Below are positions 1-7,334 of a stretch of 9,704 bases of DNA, piece after piece. The notes below the pieces were generated by a model. It was not told the origin of the DNA, did not search any database, and was given only the letters and a program-made list of their open reading frames with translations. Made by a program: the position numbers and the translations under genes. This DNA is from Chlamydia trachomatis (lineage in GTDB: Bacteria > Chlamydiota > Chlamydiia > Chlamydiales > 2-12-FULL-49-11): NCBI GenBank assembly GCA_945877885.1, contig CAMCSI010000040.1:1-9704 (forward strand), written 5' to 3'. Each line of letters begins with the position of its first letter. Position 1 is the stretch's first letter.

Positions 1-57
1 CGTTAGTAAGTTTGATTTTGCTAATTTCATTTAGCCACTTAGTTTCTATTGATAGAC

Positions 58-84
58 AGGGTACATATTATGTACCCTTTTTTT
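58..84 (+). terminator. Intrinsic terminator of an upstream gene outside the window
   Basis: A perfect 9-bp stem (AGGGTACAT at 58-66, ATGTACCCT at 70-78) closes a 3-base loop and runs straight into seven T residues (78-84). This is a textbook rho-independent terminator for + strand transcription. The gene it serves must end in the first ~57 bases or to the left. One reading frame is open from base 2 to a TAG at 32-34, which would leave 23 bases before the stem, but ten codons are too few to identify anything. Confidence 0.85.
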
Positions 85-437
85 CTATGACCTTTATCTA
101 AGATCATCAGTTAATCTAAATCTTTCATGCTTATATACATACCTCTTTGTATGATTAGAGTCTGAGGTAATTGCTTACCTTTGTGATCCCAAAAGGGAGA
201 TTTGAGAAAAATGCTTGGAGGAATTTGTAACTAGATGATTTACTTATGGATGTATAAATCTTACAGAAACTACAACTTTTACTTGAACTTAATTGGTTTT
301 TGAGTGGAATAAGCATTAACAATATGGGTTTTATAAGGGGTTGGATAAATTTTTTGATCTCTCTTTGTTAAGACTTAGTGAATTATTTAGAAATGTATAG
401 GAAAAAATCAATAGAGATGCTATAGTGTGCCAAATGT
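85..437. other. Gene-free stretch upstream of the secretion chaperone
   Basis: About 350 AT-rich bases with no supported coding sequence on either strand. Short ATG-initiated frames exist (for example from 324) but they lack a ribosome binding site and stop within about 15 codons. I see no tRNA-like fold and no direct repeats. The length is generous for a compact intracellular genome and could be an upstream regulatory region or a decayed gene. Nothing visible decides between these. Confidence 0.5.
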
Positions 438-465
438 TTGTTAAAATTGATGAACAAAGTACAAT
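438..465 (+). promoter_or_regulatory. Candidate sigma-66/sigma-70 promoter of slc1
   Basis: TTGTTA (438-443, 4/6 to TTGACA) and TACAAT (460-465, 5/6 to TATAAT) are separated by 16 bases. Transcription would start near 472, leaving a leader of about 20 bases that contains the ribosome binding site. An alternative pair, TTGATG (447-452) with TAAAAT (471-476), fits less well. In AT-rich DNA such matches arise often, so confidence is moderate. Confidence 0.45.
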
Positions 466-481
466 AAAGATAAAATCTCGT

Positions 482-488
482 AAGGAGG
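482..488 (+). promoter_or_regulatory. Strong Shine-Dalgarno site of slc1
   Basis: AAGGAGG ends 4 bases before the ATG at 493. It is the best anti-Shine-Dalgarno match in the window and fixes the start codon. It suggests high translation, as expected for an abundant chaperone. Confidence 0.85.
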
Positions 489-492
489 ATAA

Positions 493-1047
493 ATGTCATT
501 AGATAATGCCGAGCAAAATTTACTAGAATTCGGTAAGGAATTAAATTTAGAAGGTCTTGCTTTTGATGAAAATCAAACCTGTATCCTTGGTATTGATAAC
601 ACCTTTTCCTTACATTTGACTTATGAACCACATTCAGATCGTTTATATTTATATTCACCAATACTAGATGGACTTCCTGGTGATATGAAATCTAAATTAG
701 TTTTATATGAGACTCTTTTAGAGGGTTCTATGCTTGGTGGTTTGATGGCAGGTGGTGGTGTTGGAGTTGCTACAAAAGAAGAACTAATCTTAATGCACGC
801 TGTGCTTGAAATGGCTCATGCTCCAGTTGACGCTTTAAAGAAATTTGCTCCTGCTTTTGTCGAATGTGTAGAGGATTGGAGAGCGCGTGCTAAGAAGATC
901 TTTGAAGGTACTTATGATAAAGAGCGTGACGGTCCAAAACTTCCTAATGCACCTGGTCGTCCTGGTGGCAGAGCTCCTAACTCCCCTAAAGGTGGTCCTG
1001 GCCCATCTGGTGGAGCAAAACCTGGTGATTCATACATCAAAATCTAA
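493..1047 (+). CDS. slc1: CesT-family type III secretion chaperone, Slc1/CT043 type
   Basis: This 184-residue protein has the CesT/SycE chaperone fold pattern. An N-terminal helix (about 4-18) is followed by paired strands (about 28-57, including LHLTYEPHSDRLYLYSPI) and a Gly-rich stretch around LLEGSMLGGLMAGGGVGVA (75-93). As I remember it, Chlamydia trachomatis CT043/Slc1 (about 167 residues) shares long runs of this, notably LHLTYE.HSDRLY, LEGSMLGG and MAGGGVGVATKE. In Chlamydia, Slc1 is a cytoplasmic homodimer that binds N-terminal regions of early effectors such as Tarp, TmeA and TepP and delivers them to the secretion apparatus. Residues 146-184 form a Pro/Gly-rich, probably disordered tail that looks longer than in CT043. 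The ATG follows a near-perfect ribosome binding site. The gene appears monocistronic, with its own terminator at 1069-1102. Chaperone identity is very likely; the effector set here is unknown. Confidence 0.93.
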   Translation: MSLDNAEQNLLEFGKELNLEGLAFDENQTCILGIDNTFSLHLTYEPHSDRLYLYSPILDGLPGDMKSKLVLYETLLEGSMLGGLMAGGGVGVATKEELILMHAVLEMAHAPVDALKKFAPAFVECVEDWRARAKKIFEGTYDKERDGPKLPNAPGRPGGRAPNSPKGGPGPSGGAKPGDSYIKI

Positions 1048-1068
1048 TACCTTAATTTTAAGGCAGTT

Positions 1069-1102
1069 AAAAAAAGAACATTTTTTCAAATGTTCTTTTT
1101 TT
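1069..1102. terminator. Bidirectional intrinsic terminator between slc1 and the dnaA1 operon
   Basis: The core stem pairs AGAACATTT (1075-1083) with AAATGTTCT (1088-1096) across a 4-base loop. An A tract (1069-1074) and a T tract (1097-1102) extend the pairing and supply a U-run on either strand. It starts 21 bases after the slc1 stop codon. The same element could stop minus-strand transcripts leaving dnaA1, which ends at 1405, though that leaves a 3' trailer of about 300 bases. Confidence 0.82.
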
Positions 1103-1231
1103 ATTAATAAAGAGAATTCCTTAAAACAAAGATATCATTTACATTATTTATCCTTACATCCATCTATCCATGTTAATAGGAATAGGAAAATACTTTATGA
1201 TTGTAAGAGCTTTAGAAAGATTCTAATGTCT

Positions 1232-1259
1232 TTCTCTGTGAACTTTGTGTTCTTTAGTG
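1232..1259. repeat. Three-unit ~9-base repeat, block 1
   Basis: The units are TTCTCTGTG (1232-1240), AACTTTGTG (1241-1249) and TTCTTTAGTG (1250-1259), back to back with consensus NNCTTTGTG. A more GC-rich stretch, GTGCAGCGAGCGGGTGG (1261-1277), follows at once and stands out from the AT-rich surroundings. Confidence 0.55.
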
Positions 1260-1353
1260 AGTGCAGCGAGCGGGTGGTTTAAAATCAGTAAATATCGGAT
1301 TCTTACATAATGAAGGTGGTGCTTATTGCGTAAGTTAAGAAAAACCACTTGCA

Positions 1354-1379
1354 TTCTTTGTGACTTGGTGAATTTTGTG
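1354..1379. repeat. Three-unit ~9-base repeat, block 2
   Basis: The units are TTCTTTGTG (1354-1362), ACTTGGTG (1363-1370, one base short) and AATTTTGTG (1371-1379). They share the NNCTTTGTG consensus of block 1, 95 bases to the left. Two such blocks in one 300-base spacer argue against chance. Confidence 0.55.
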
Positions 1380-1393
1380 ATTAATTTTTTTGA

Positions 1394-1410
1394 ATATAAA
1401 AATTTTATAT
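1394..1410. repeat. AT-only palindrome over the dnaA1 stop codon
   Basis: ATATAAAA (1394-1401) and TTTTATAT (1403-1410) flank a single central A and cover the dnaA1 stop codon (1405-1407). On the minus strand it is followed by TTC and an A tract rather than a U tract, so it is not a convincing intrinsic terminator. It might act as a 3'-end stem. Confidence 0.4.
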
Positions 1411-2760
1411 ATGGGCAGCTTCTAAACCGTTACGAAGCTTCGTAAGAGCTCTTACTATGGCATTTACGTAATAGATTGTCTCTTCGTGATTTTTTTCAAC
1501 AAGTGTTTCTATCTGTTTGATACTTGTCATTACTGTAGAGTGGTCTTTTTTGAAAATGAACCCAATTTTCATAAAGGGCATTTTTAGCTCATGGCGAAGG
1601 AAGAACATAGCAAATTGACGCGGAAGAACGCAATCTCTTGTTTGAGCTTTGCTCTGCATATCTATCACGCGTATTCCAAATACTTTAGCGATTTCTTCTA
1701 ATACTTTATCAGAATTTAGTCCATCAAGAAGGCGTTGTTTGACCAACTTATCAAGCACAGGTTTTACTCCTGAAAGCGATATTGTGTCAGATATTGAGCT
1801 TTTGGAAAGGGCTTCAATAGCTCCGGCAAGCAAATCTGCGGCTGGAAAATTAGTTAATAGGTATTCTTTTGTCGCAGAGTCAATGAGCAATCCTAAACTC
1901 AAAACTCTATCTTCCATGATTTTTTTACAAATATCTTTTTGTTTAGTTTCATGGGTGCTTAATAAAATCCCCCACTCAAAACGGGATACGAGCCTTTCCT
2001 CAATCCCTTCAAGCTTTCTAGGGCTAAACATAGAGCTTAAGATGATCATCCTTCCAGAGGTTTGAAGGGTATTAAATGTATGAAAAAACTCCTCTTGTGT
2101 AGCACTTTTTCTACTCAACACCTCAATATCATCCACAATTAATGCATCTATATTTCTATAAGTACGTCTAAAGGTGTCCATTTTACTGAAACGTATAGCA
2201 TGAACTACATGGTCTGTAAAGGTATCGGCATTTACGTAGAAGACATTTTTTCCATGAGCCTCTAGCAATGCTTTAGCCGCCATCAGAAGATGGGTTTTTC
2301 CAGAGCCTTTGGGTCCATAGATATATACTGGATTTGGGTTCTCTTCTGGAATTTCAGTAAGAGACTTTGTCTCTATGTTATAACCAAAAAGCTTTGCTAA
2401 TGCCCTATGTGAAAAGGTGTTTTCTTCATTTGGATAAAATTTATCAATAGTTGCAGAAGGGTAGATGTTGTCGGAGGTAAAATTGACCGCTACTTCTTTA
2501 GAAGGGATCTTTGTGATTTTCTTTTTTTCATCCGAGTCAATGTGTATGCGGATAAACTTTCCATTACTATCTAAAAAATGCTCTTTTGCAAGGGGAAGTA
2601 TATACTCATGTATCCACTGTGTTTGAAAAAAATCATTGGATTTGATGAAAATATTACATGCATCAAAACGTAAAACTTTTAATGTTCTAGCCCACTTATC
2701 GGTGGTGACCTTCCCATACTTAGTCTCTAAGAAGTCAATGAACCTTTCCCATGCTTCCAC
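1405..2760 (-). CDS. dnaA1: Replication initiator DnaA, chlamydial DnaA1 type
   Basis: This 451-residue protein has the full DnaA plan. Domain I (about 1-75) resembles the start of chlamydial CT250 (TTDKWARTLKVLRFDACN). A linker of about 20 residues follows, then the AAA+ core with Walker A GPKGSGKT (149-156), Walker B ALIVDD (206-211), a sensor 1 region IILSSM (239-244) and an arginine-finger box RLVSRFEWGI (256-265). The C-terminal helix-turn-helix domain carries the DHSTV signature (406-410). It should bind ATP and DnaA boxes to start or tune replication. The usual sensor 2 arginine motif (R-E-L-E-G-A-L) reads DLLAGAIEA (309-317) here, so the arginine is Asp309. CT250, as I recall it, also lacks it. 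The start is GTG at 2760: the upstream in-frame stop lies 36 bases away and no ATG intervenes. AGGGCGG lies 11 bases upstream as a weak ribosome binding site. Chlamydiae usually have a second dnaA elsewhere. Confidence 0.94.
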   Translation of the reverse strand: MEAWERFIDFLETKYGKVTTDKWARTLKVLRFDACNIFIKSNDFFQTQWIHEYILPLAKEHFLDSNGKFIRIHIDSDEKKKITKIPSKEVAVNFTSDNIYPSATIDKFYPNEENTFSHRALAKLFGYNIETKSLTEIPEENPNPVYIYGPKGSGKTHLLMAAKALLEAHGKNVFYVNADTFTDHVVHAIRFSKMDTFRRTYRNIDALIVDDIEVLSRKSATQEEFFHTFNTLQTSGRMIILSSMFSPRKLEGIEERLVSRFEWGILLSTHETKQKDICKKIMEDRVLSLGLLIDSATKEYLLTNFPAADLLAGAIEALSKSSISDTISLSGVKPVLDKLVKQRLLDGLNSDKVLEEIAKVFGIRVIDMQSKAQTRDCVLPRQFAMFFLRHELKMPFMKIGFIFKKDHSTVMTSIKQIETLVEKNHEETIYYVNAIVRALTKLRNGLEAAHI

Positions 2761-2861
2761 TCTATTATCCGCCCTATTATTTTTATGATATCGCTATTTT
2801 CCTTTACTTTCTTTTATCTGTAAATGCGCAATTGCAAATCTCTAAAATTTTTTTATTTTTT

Positions 2862-5171
2862 CTAACTTTTTACTATCTTTGCATCTGCGCTTTTTTCACT
2901 ATAACGTTTCTGAGTATACCATTGCTGAAAGGTACCTAAGAGGGTTGAAAGTATAAGGTAAATGTTTAATCCTGATGCCAAATTATAGAAAATGAATAGA
3001 AAGACTAAGGTCATAATAGGGCCCATGGCTTCCATCTGTTTTTCCATATCAGTAGGATTTTTCTTTGGTCCCTGTATCTTTTTAGTCACCACTTGTGAAA
3101 AGTGCATTGAAAGCGCCCCAAGTATTGGAAGAAGGTGAAAATCAGATCCTAGAAATGGGATATTCATCCCCCAAGAAAATAAGATATCTGGAGCGGTAAG
3201 GTTGTCAATCCATCCCGGAATAAACGCTACACCCCTTAGAGCAAACTTTGTCTTTAGAAGGTCGAACATTCCAATAAAAAACGGTATCTGAAGAAATAAT
3301 GGTAAAATGCTTGCAAGTGGATTTACCCCTTCATTTCTAAATAACATAGAAAGTTCCATACGAAGTCTTGCAGGGTCATTTTTAAATTCCTTCTCTATAG
3401 CCTTTTGTTTAGGACCGATTTTTTTCATCTTCAACATCGACTTAAAAGCCTTTGCATTGAATGGATATAAAAGCAATCTAAGGGTAATAGTAAGTAAAAT
3501 AATCGAAATGCCCCATGATTTGGTCATCATATAGAAAAAATCAAGGATGGCATTCATGAATTTTGAAAAAGGATCTGCTATGAAAGTTAACCATCCACGA
3601 ACTGTATTTGCCTTACTAAAATCAGGATTGGATCCTGTAATTGTATTAGTGAGTACTGCGTCCACTTTTGCAAGAATCGGCCCATCAATGGGTCCAGCAT
3701 AAAAATAGTAGGATGTTGGCAACGTGGTGTCTTTATATGGGGTCAAGATCATGTATCCAGGAAATTTATTGACTTCTTTCCCCGTCCCGCCTACAAAAGA
3801 GGCTCTTGATGGACAATCTGTCCCTTCAACCCTCACTGTCGTTATGCCTTTAGCAGTTTCACCACGAGGATTTACGATTAAACTAAAATAGCCATTAGTA
3901 TTTGCTGTCCAATCTGGAGTGATGTTTTCTTTTGTATTGATATCTTTTGGCATCTTAAACGCCTCAAGCTTCATTTTTTTTCCATTAAAATTATAGTATA
4001 ATAAGGATGGCGGGGCAGAACCTGAATCTATTTCGAATTCTGGAATCCCTGAGTTAATAGAAAGTGACTCTACATACCCATTAACACTATTTTTCATCTC
4101 CAAGACGTAAGGGGCATCTTTGACAAAACTGTAGCTTCTTGTCACATCTTTTCCATTAATTTGTCCCTTAAAGCTGATAGAATCTGCTGATAATTTTGTT
4201 ACGATAAAATCAGATACTTTTAGATTATCTTTTCCAGTAAAGGCCATTGCGTAATGAGAGGCTGGAACTTTAAAAAGAGTTTCCCCCTCTTTACCAATTA
4301 CATCCCTTCTAACCAAAGGCATGTACCCACCCTCTTTTTGAGTAATAGCGATGCTATGGCCGTAATTATCCATACCTGTGCAATTATGCAAAGGGTATAG
4401 ATTATTTTGAGGGGAGACAAGAGCCATTTTTTTGTCTATAGCCACAGGAAGAACTACTGAAGAATTGTCTGTTTTTGATCGTAAATTTAAATTGATCTCA
4501 GCAATAGCTCCACCATTTGATGAAAACACAACCTGCATCTGATCATTTTCTAAACAATAAAACGTTTCTTTTCCCTGATTACTGCTCACTGTATTTGCAG
4601 CTAGTAAATCGCTTAAATCAGTTAGCTCAAGTGCTCCAGTAAGTTTATGATGGTTTTTATCCCATACCCCTGAAAAAACAAATCCAGCTTTAGACTCTTT
4701 TAAGGCGATCCCATCACTTTCTGGTGCATCAAACATAAACGTAGCTTTTCCTTCCTTCCATACCGCTGTAGATATTTTTGGATCGCAAGAGGATAAATTT
4801 GATACAATAATAAAGGATTCATTCTCTTTTAAAGCGTCTGCTGCATCTAAGGTTGGAGAGATTTTGTCAGAATAGACCACGATGCCAGAGTCACTATTTT
4901 TAATCTTATGAATCGTTTCATGATCTTTCTTTAAAGAAGAAGGGAGTTTTTTTGTAGACAATGTGAGGAAAGTGTCACCCAGGGTAATGCTAGAGCACAA
5001 GGTCTCTCCTTGTTCATCTTTTAAAAACGAAACAGGGAGGTGTTCTATGGAAATATCAACTAAGGAGGTAGTCTCTTTTATAGGCTTTACTTTAGAGTCA
5101 AACACAAATGTGTTTAGGAGTACAAATGTACTCATGATAAGAGTTAAAAACCATAGCGAACGTTTATTCAT
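2862..5171 (-). CDS. yidC: Membrane protein insertase YidC (chlamydial large form)
   Basis: This 769-residue inner-membrane insertase inserts membrane proteins alone or with SecYEG. An N-terminal transmembrane helix (about 5-23) anchors a very large periplasmic region. The part resembling the E. coli P1 beta-supersandwich begins near 200 (LENDQMQVVFSSNGGAIAEI) and runs to about 495, so roughly 25-200 is extra. The conserved 60KD_IMP core follows: amphipathic helix and TM2 near 540-570 with the groove arginine in ITLRLLLYPF (Arg565), a Lys-rich cytosolic loop, TM3 with the Pro-rich NPLASILPLFLQIPFF (617-632), then TM4-TM6 to about 750. All five cysteines (59, 129, 206, 264, 453) lie in the periplasmic region. 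The ATG at 5171 is chosen because the upstream TTG at 5192 sits next to the ribosome binding site. The gene lies between the TPR gene (65-base gap) and dnaA1 (101-base gap). C. trachomatis YidC is of similar size. Confidence 0.95.
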   Translation of the reverse strand: MNKRSLWFLTLIMSTFVLLNTFVFDSKVKPIKETTSLVDISIEHLPVSFLKDEQGETLCSSITLGDTFLTLSTKKLPSSLKKDHETIHKIKNSDSGIVVYSDKISPTLDAADALKENESFIIVSNLSSCDPKISTAVWKEGKATFMFDAPESDGIALKESKAGFVFSGVWDKNHHKLTGALELTDLSDLLAANTVSSNQGKETFYCLENDQMQVVFSSNGGAIAEINLNLRSKTDNSSVVLPVAIDKKMALVSPQNNLYPLHNCTGMDNYGHSIAITQKEGGYMPLVRRDVIGKEGETLFKVPASHYAMAFTGKDNLKVSDFIVTKLSADSISFKGQINGKDVTRSYSFVKDAPYVLEMKNSVNGYVESLSINSGIPEFEIDSGSAPPSLLYYNFNGKKMKLEAFKMPKDINTKENITPDWTANTNGYFSLIVNPRGETAKGITTVRVEGTDCPSRASFVGGTGKEVNKFPGYMILTPYKDTTLPTSYYFYAGPIDGPILAKVDAVLTNTITGSNPDFSKANTVRGWLTFIADPFSKFMNAILDFFYMMTKSWGISIILLTITLRLLLYPFNAKAFKSMLKMKKIGPKQKAIEKEFKNDPARLRMELSMLFRNEGVNPLASILPLFLQIPFFIGMFDLLKTKFALRGVAFIPGWIDNLTAPDILFSWGMNIPFLGSDFHLLPILGALSMHFSQVVTKKIQGPKKNPTDMEKQMEAMGPIMTLVFLFIFYNLASGLNIYLILSTLLGTFQQWYTQKRYSEKSADAKIVKS

Positions 5172-5180
5172 AAAAATATT

Positions 5181-5186
5181 TCCTTT
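5181..5186 (-). promoter_or_regulatory. Ribosome binding site that fixes the yidC start
   Basis: Read on the minus strand, AAAGGA lies 9 bases before the ATG at 5171. The longer reading frame opens with TTG at 5192, only 3 bases before this site, and would translate the ribosome binding site itself as KKG. The shorter ATG start is therefore preferred. Confidence 0.7.
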
Positions 5187-5236
5187 TTTCAATCAGAATC
5201 AAAATTATAAGGAATTTTTCATTAAATGTCTACTAT

Positions 5237-7270
5237 CTAGTAGCTTTTTATCTGCTCTAAAAAAGTAGCAAATAACTCTGTATGACGAACATTTTCAAGC
5301 CATTCATCATCTAAAATATCATCTAGTGGGGGAAGTGCATCATAAGTAATACATTTATTTAAAAATTGGATCGATTTTTCATATTCACAAGATAAAGAGT
5401 ATAAAGCCGCCAAGTGATAGTAGGCTTCAGTAAACCCAAGTTTTGCCGCCTGCGTTAACTTATATTCTGCTTCTTTATAGAAATTATACCTTTCCTCTGA
5501 AGAAAGAGAAATTTCAGCCATATGGATTTTTGTTAAGGCATGATCAGAAAATAAAGCTGCATCTTCAAAACTTGTTTTTTCAGCAATTTTGAAATGAATC
5601 ATTGCCTTTTCTAAAATTTCACGCTCATCTAAAAGCTCTCCTAGATGGCTGTAGACAAGTCCAAGTTTATGATGAATATCAGGGAAGGAAGGATCTACAA
5701 GTAAAATCTTTTTCAACACATCAATTGCTTGAACGTAGTAATTTTTCTCATTTTTATAATCACCTAAAAGATCCAATGATCTGGCGTAGTGATATAAAGA
5801 TTCTGTTTCTATAAAAATTGCGTTTTTATTTAATGAAATGGCTTGTTGGAAATGGGTGATTGCATCATTTAAAGTTGCCTCATCGCCCTGTAGCTCTGCA
5901 ATTTCAAGAAGAGTGCGAGCGTAAGCAAATAGATAAGTGCTCTTCATATTTAAATGAATAGCTCGAGTAAAGAATTTGATCGCTCTTTCATAATAGGAAG
6001 GATCCCCATCAACTTTTGCAATAACTGAGTAGGTAGTGCCCAGATGGTACCAAAGCTTATGGCAAGTTCTATCAATAGATAAACCTTCTTGGAATTTTTC
6101 TATCGCTTGATGGTAAAGATCGGTATCACCAAAGTAGTTTCCTTGAGCAAATAAAGAGTAGCCTTTTGCAAAATATAAATCAGTTGAGTTATTGTTATAG
6201 CTTGAGCCTTCATGAGCTTTATTTTCCGCATCGTATAGAAGGGAAAGCTCTTCTTTTAAGGAGCCGATTTCTGTTAAAGCAATAGACCAAATAGAGTAGA
6301 TTTTTGGATTCTTACAATTTAATGTCTGAGCAAACCCACATTTTTCAATAGCTGAATATAATCTTTTCACCTCTTTTGTCTTCTTTCCAGAGGTAAAAAG
6401 TAGCTTTGCCCAGGATAGGTAGAATGCATCACCAGTTGGGTTAAGCTTTGCTGCGGTGATAAAAGACTCATTTGCTTGAAGAAAATGATCTTCATCAGAG
6501 GTAGTAAAAAAAAGCTTAGATAAACAACGAGCTAGCTGATACCAATGACGCCAATTAGAGGTTTCCTTTGAGATAGCGATTTTTTGGTATTTAATAGCTT
6601 CTAGAAAAAGTTTTGAATCATTGATTTGAATTCCAATATTTAAGGCACAAGAGCTATAGCTGCTCCAAAAAGAGGGGCCTAAATTTTCATTCAATGTGCA
6701 AGCGCTTTTATGAGCATTCATAGCAATATTTAAATCAGAAACCTCACCAGATTTTTTTGCAATAAGTAAATTTACCTTTCCATACTCCCAATGGGTCTCT
6801 GCTAAAAGATCAGAGCTTTCATTTTTACAATGAGTAATCGCCTTTGAAAGAGCCTCTTTAGCATCCAACACAAAATGGTGATCGCCAGTTGTCTTGCCGA
6901 GCAAGTATAAAGAAGAGCCAAGAGCCTTTAAAGATAAAAAATGTTTGCTTTCAATCTCTAAAGCTTTTTTAAATTTTTTATTTGCTATAAGTAGATATTT
7001 TTTTGTTTTTGTCGCATTTCCATGCTTAAATAGTGACAAGCCTTGCTCATAAAGGATAGAATAATTAGTTGGATCAAGGTTGGAAGCTAAATCAAAAAGA
7101 TCACATCCCTCAATTTCGCCACGTTGAAGCTTTTCTAGACCCTCATCTTGAAGTAATTTTACATGACTACCCTGCTCGGCATTTTCAAAAAAGAAGTCAC
7201 CAGATAGCTCTGAGTCTTCTGTGAATCGTTCTTTAGAAAATAAATTAGTGGTAGACTTTTTTTTGCTCAT
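5237..7270 (-). CDS. Large tetratricopeptide-repeat (TPR) protein
   Basis: This 677-residue protein is almost entirely helical repeats of TPR type. Recognisable units include 405-441 (LWYHLGTTYSVIA...YERAIKFFTRAIHL), 447-480 (FAYARTLLEIA...AITHFQQAISL), 492-526 (LYHYARSLDLLGDY...AIDVLKKILLVDP), 532-564 and 616-640. Units near 110-150, 160-192, 235-276 and 364-400 look longer, with inserts such as GD or DGDPSYY between helices. There is no signal peptide or membrane segment, so it is probably a cytoplasmic scaffold. The C-terminal motif LDDEWLENVRHTELFATFLEQI is typical of a capping end. The ATG at 7270 has AAAAGGA 13 bases upstream, which is rather distant, so initiation may be weak. It is first in the presumed TPR-yidC-dnaA1 operon. 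I cannot name the protein. A role in assembling membrane or secretion complexes beside YidC is a guess. Confidence 0.85.
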   Translation of the reverse strand: MSKKKSTTNLFSKERFTEDSELSGDFFFENAEQGSHVKLLQDEGLEKLQRGEIEGCDLFDLASNLDPTNYSILYEQGLSLFKHGNATKTKKYLLIANKKFKKALEIESKHFLSLKALGSSLYLLGKTTGDHHFVLDAKEALSKAITHCKNESSDLLAETHWEYGKVNLLIAKKSGEVSDLNIAMNAHKSACTLNENLGPSFWSSYSSCALNIGIQINDSKLFLEAIKYQKIAISKETSNWRHWYQLARCLSKLFFTTSDEDHFLQANESFITAAKLNPTGDAFYLSWAKLLFTSGKKTKEVKRLYSAIEKCGFAQTLNCKNPKIYSIWSIALTEIGSLKEELSLLYDAENKAHEGSSYNNNSTDLYFAKGYSLFAQGNYFGDTDLYHQAIEKFQEGLSIDRTCHKLWYHLGTTYSVIAKVDGDPSYYERAIKFFTRAIHLNMKSTYLFAYARTLLEIAELQGDEATLNDAITHFQQAISLNKNAIFIETESLYHYARSLDLLGDYKNEKNYYVQAIDVLKKILLVDPSFPDIHHKLGLVYSHLGELLDEREILEKAMIHFKIAEKTSFEDAALFSDHALTKIHMAEISLSSEERYNFYKEAEYKLTQAAKLGFTEAYYHLAALYSLSCEYEKSIQFLNKCITYDALPPLDDILDDEWLENVRHTELFATFLEQIKSY

Positions 7271-7304
7271 ATACTTGGGCTCGTCCTTTTATTTAGAGTT
7301 TCCT

Positions 7305-7333
7305 ACTTTAGAGGATTTACCTTTTTGTTACAA
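7305..7333 (-). promoter_or_regulatory. Candidate promoter of the TPR-yidC-dnaA1 operon
   Basis: On the minus strand TTGTAA (7333-7328, 4/6 to consensus) and TAAAGT (7310-7305, 4/6) are spaced by exactly 17 bases, giving a start near 7298. The 27-base hairpin dyad at 7335-7361 sits directly upstream of the -35, where an activator could bind. The hexamers are modest, so this is a suggestion. Confidence 0.35.
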
Positions 7334-7334
7334 G

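Larger units (their letters stand above)
1103..1404. other. Gene-free convergent intergenic region with 9-base repeat blocks
   Basis: No coding frame is supported on either strand. Frames crossing it are extensions of a shadow of slc1. It holds two blocks of a Gly/Val-codon-like 9-base repeat (1232-1259 and 1354-1379). A GTGGTTT near 1274-1280 faces its complement AAAACCAC near 1341-1348. The sequence may be a remnant of a dispersed intergenic repeat element. Confidence 0.5.

Noticed and set aside
1..34. Last codons of an upstream gene ending at TAG 32-34
   Set aside because: Ten codons cannot be identified, and another frame stops at 4-6, so the true end cannot be chosen.
383..661. 92-codon minus-strand reading frame overlapping the start of slc1
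   Set aside because: It lies antisense to a confidently identified gene, has an implausible Tyr/Phe/Leu-rich composition and no ribosome binding site.
1649..2065. 138-codon plus-strand frame inside dnaA1
   Set aside because: It is antisense to the conserved AAA+ core of DnaA and shows no independent start signal or recognisable product.
2765..2773. DnaA-box-like TTATCCGCC just upstream of dnaA1
   Set aside because: It matches TTATCCACA at 7 of 9 positions and stands alone. TTATCCTTA at 1148-1156 scores the same in an unrelated place, so autoregulation or an origin cannot be claimed.
2796..2824. Possible internal promoter for dnaA1 (TTTACA-17-GAAAAT on the minus strand)
   Set aside because: The -10 is poor (4/6) and the spacer is extremely AT-rich. 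It was noted but is not strong enough to annotate.
5230..5243. Palindrome CTACTA-TC-TAGTAG followed by T residues at the end of the TPR gene
   Set aside because: The T tract follows on the plus strand, where no gene ends. On the minus strand no U tract follows, so it cannot terminate the TPR transcript.
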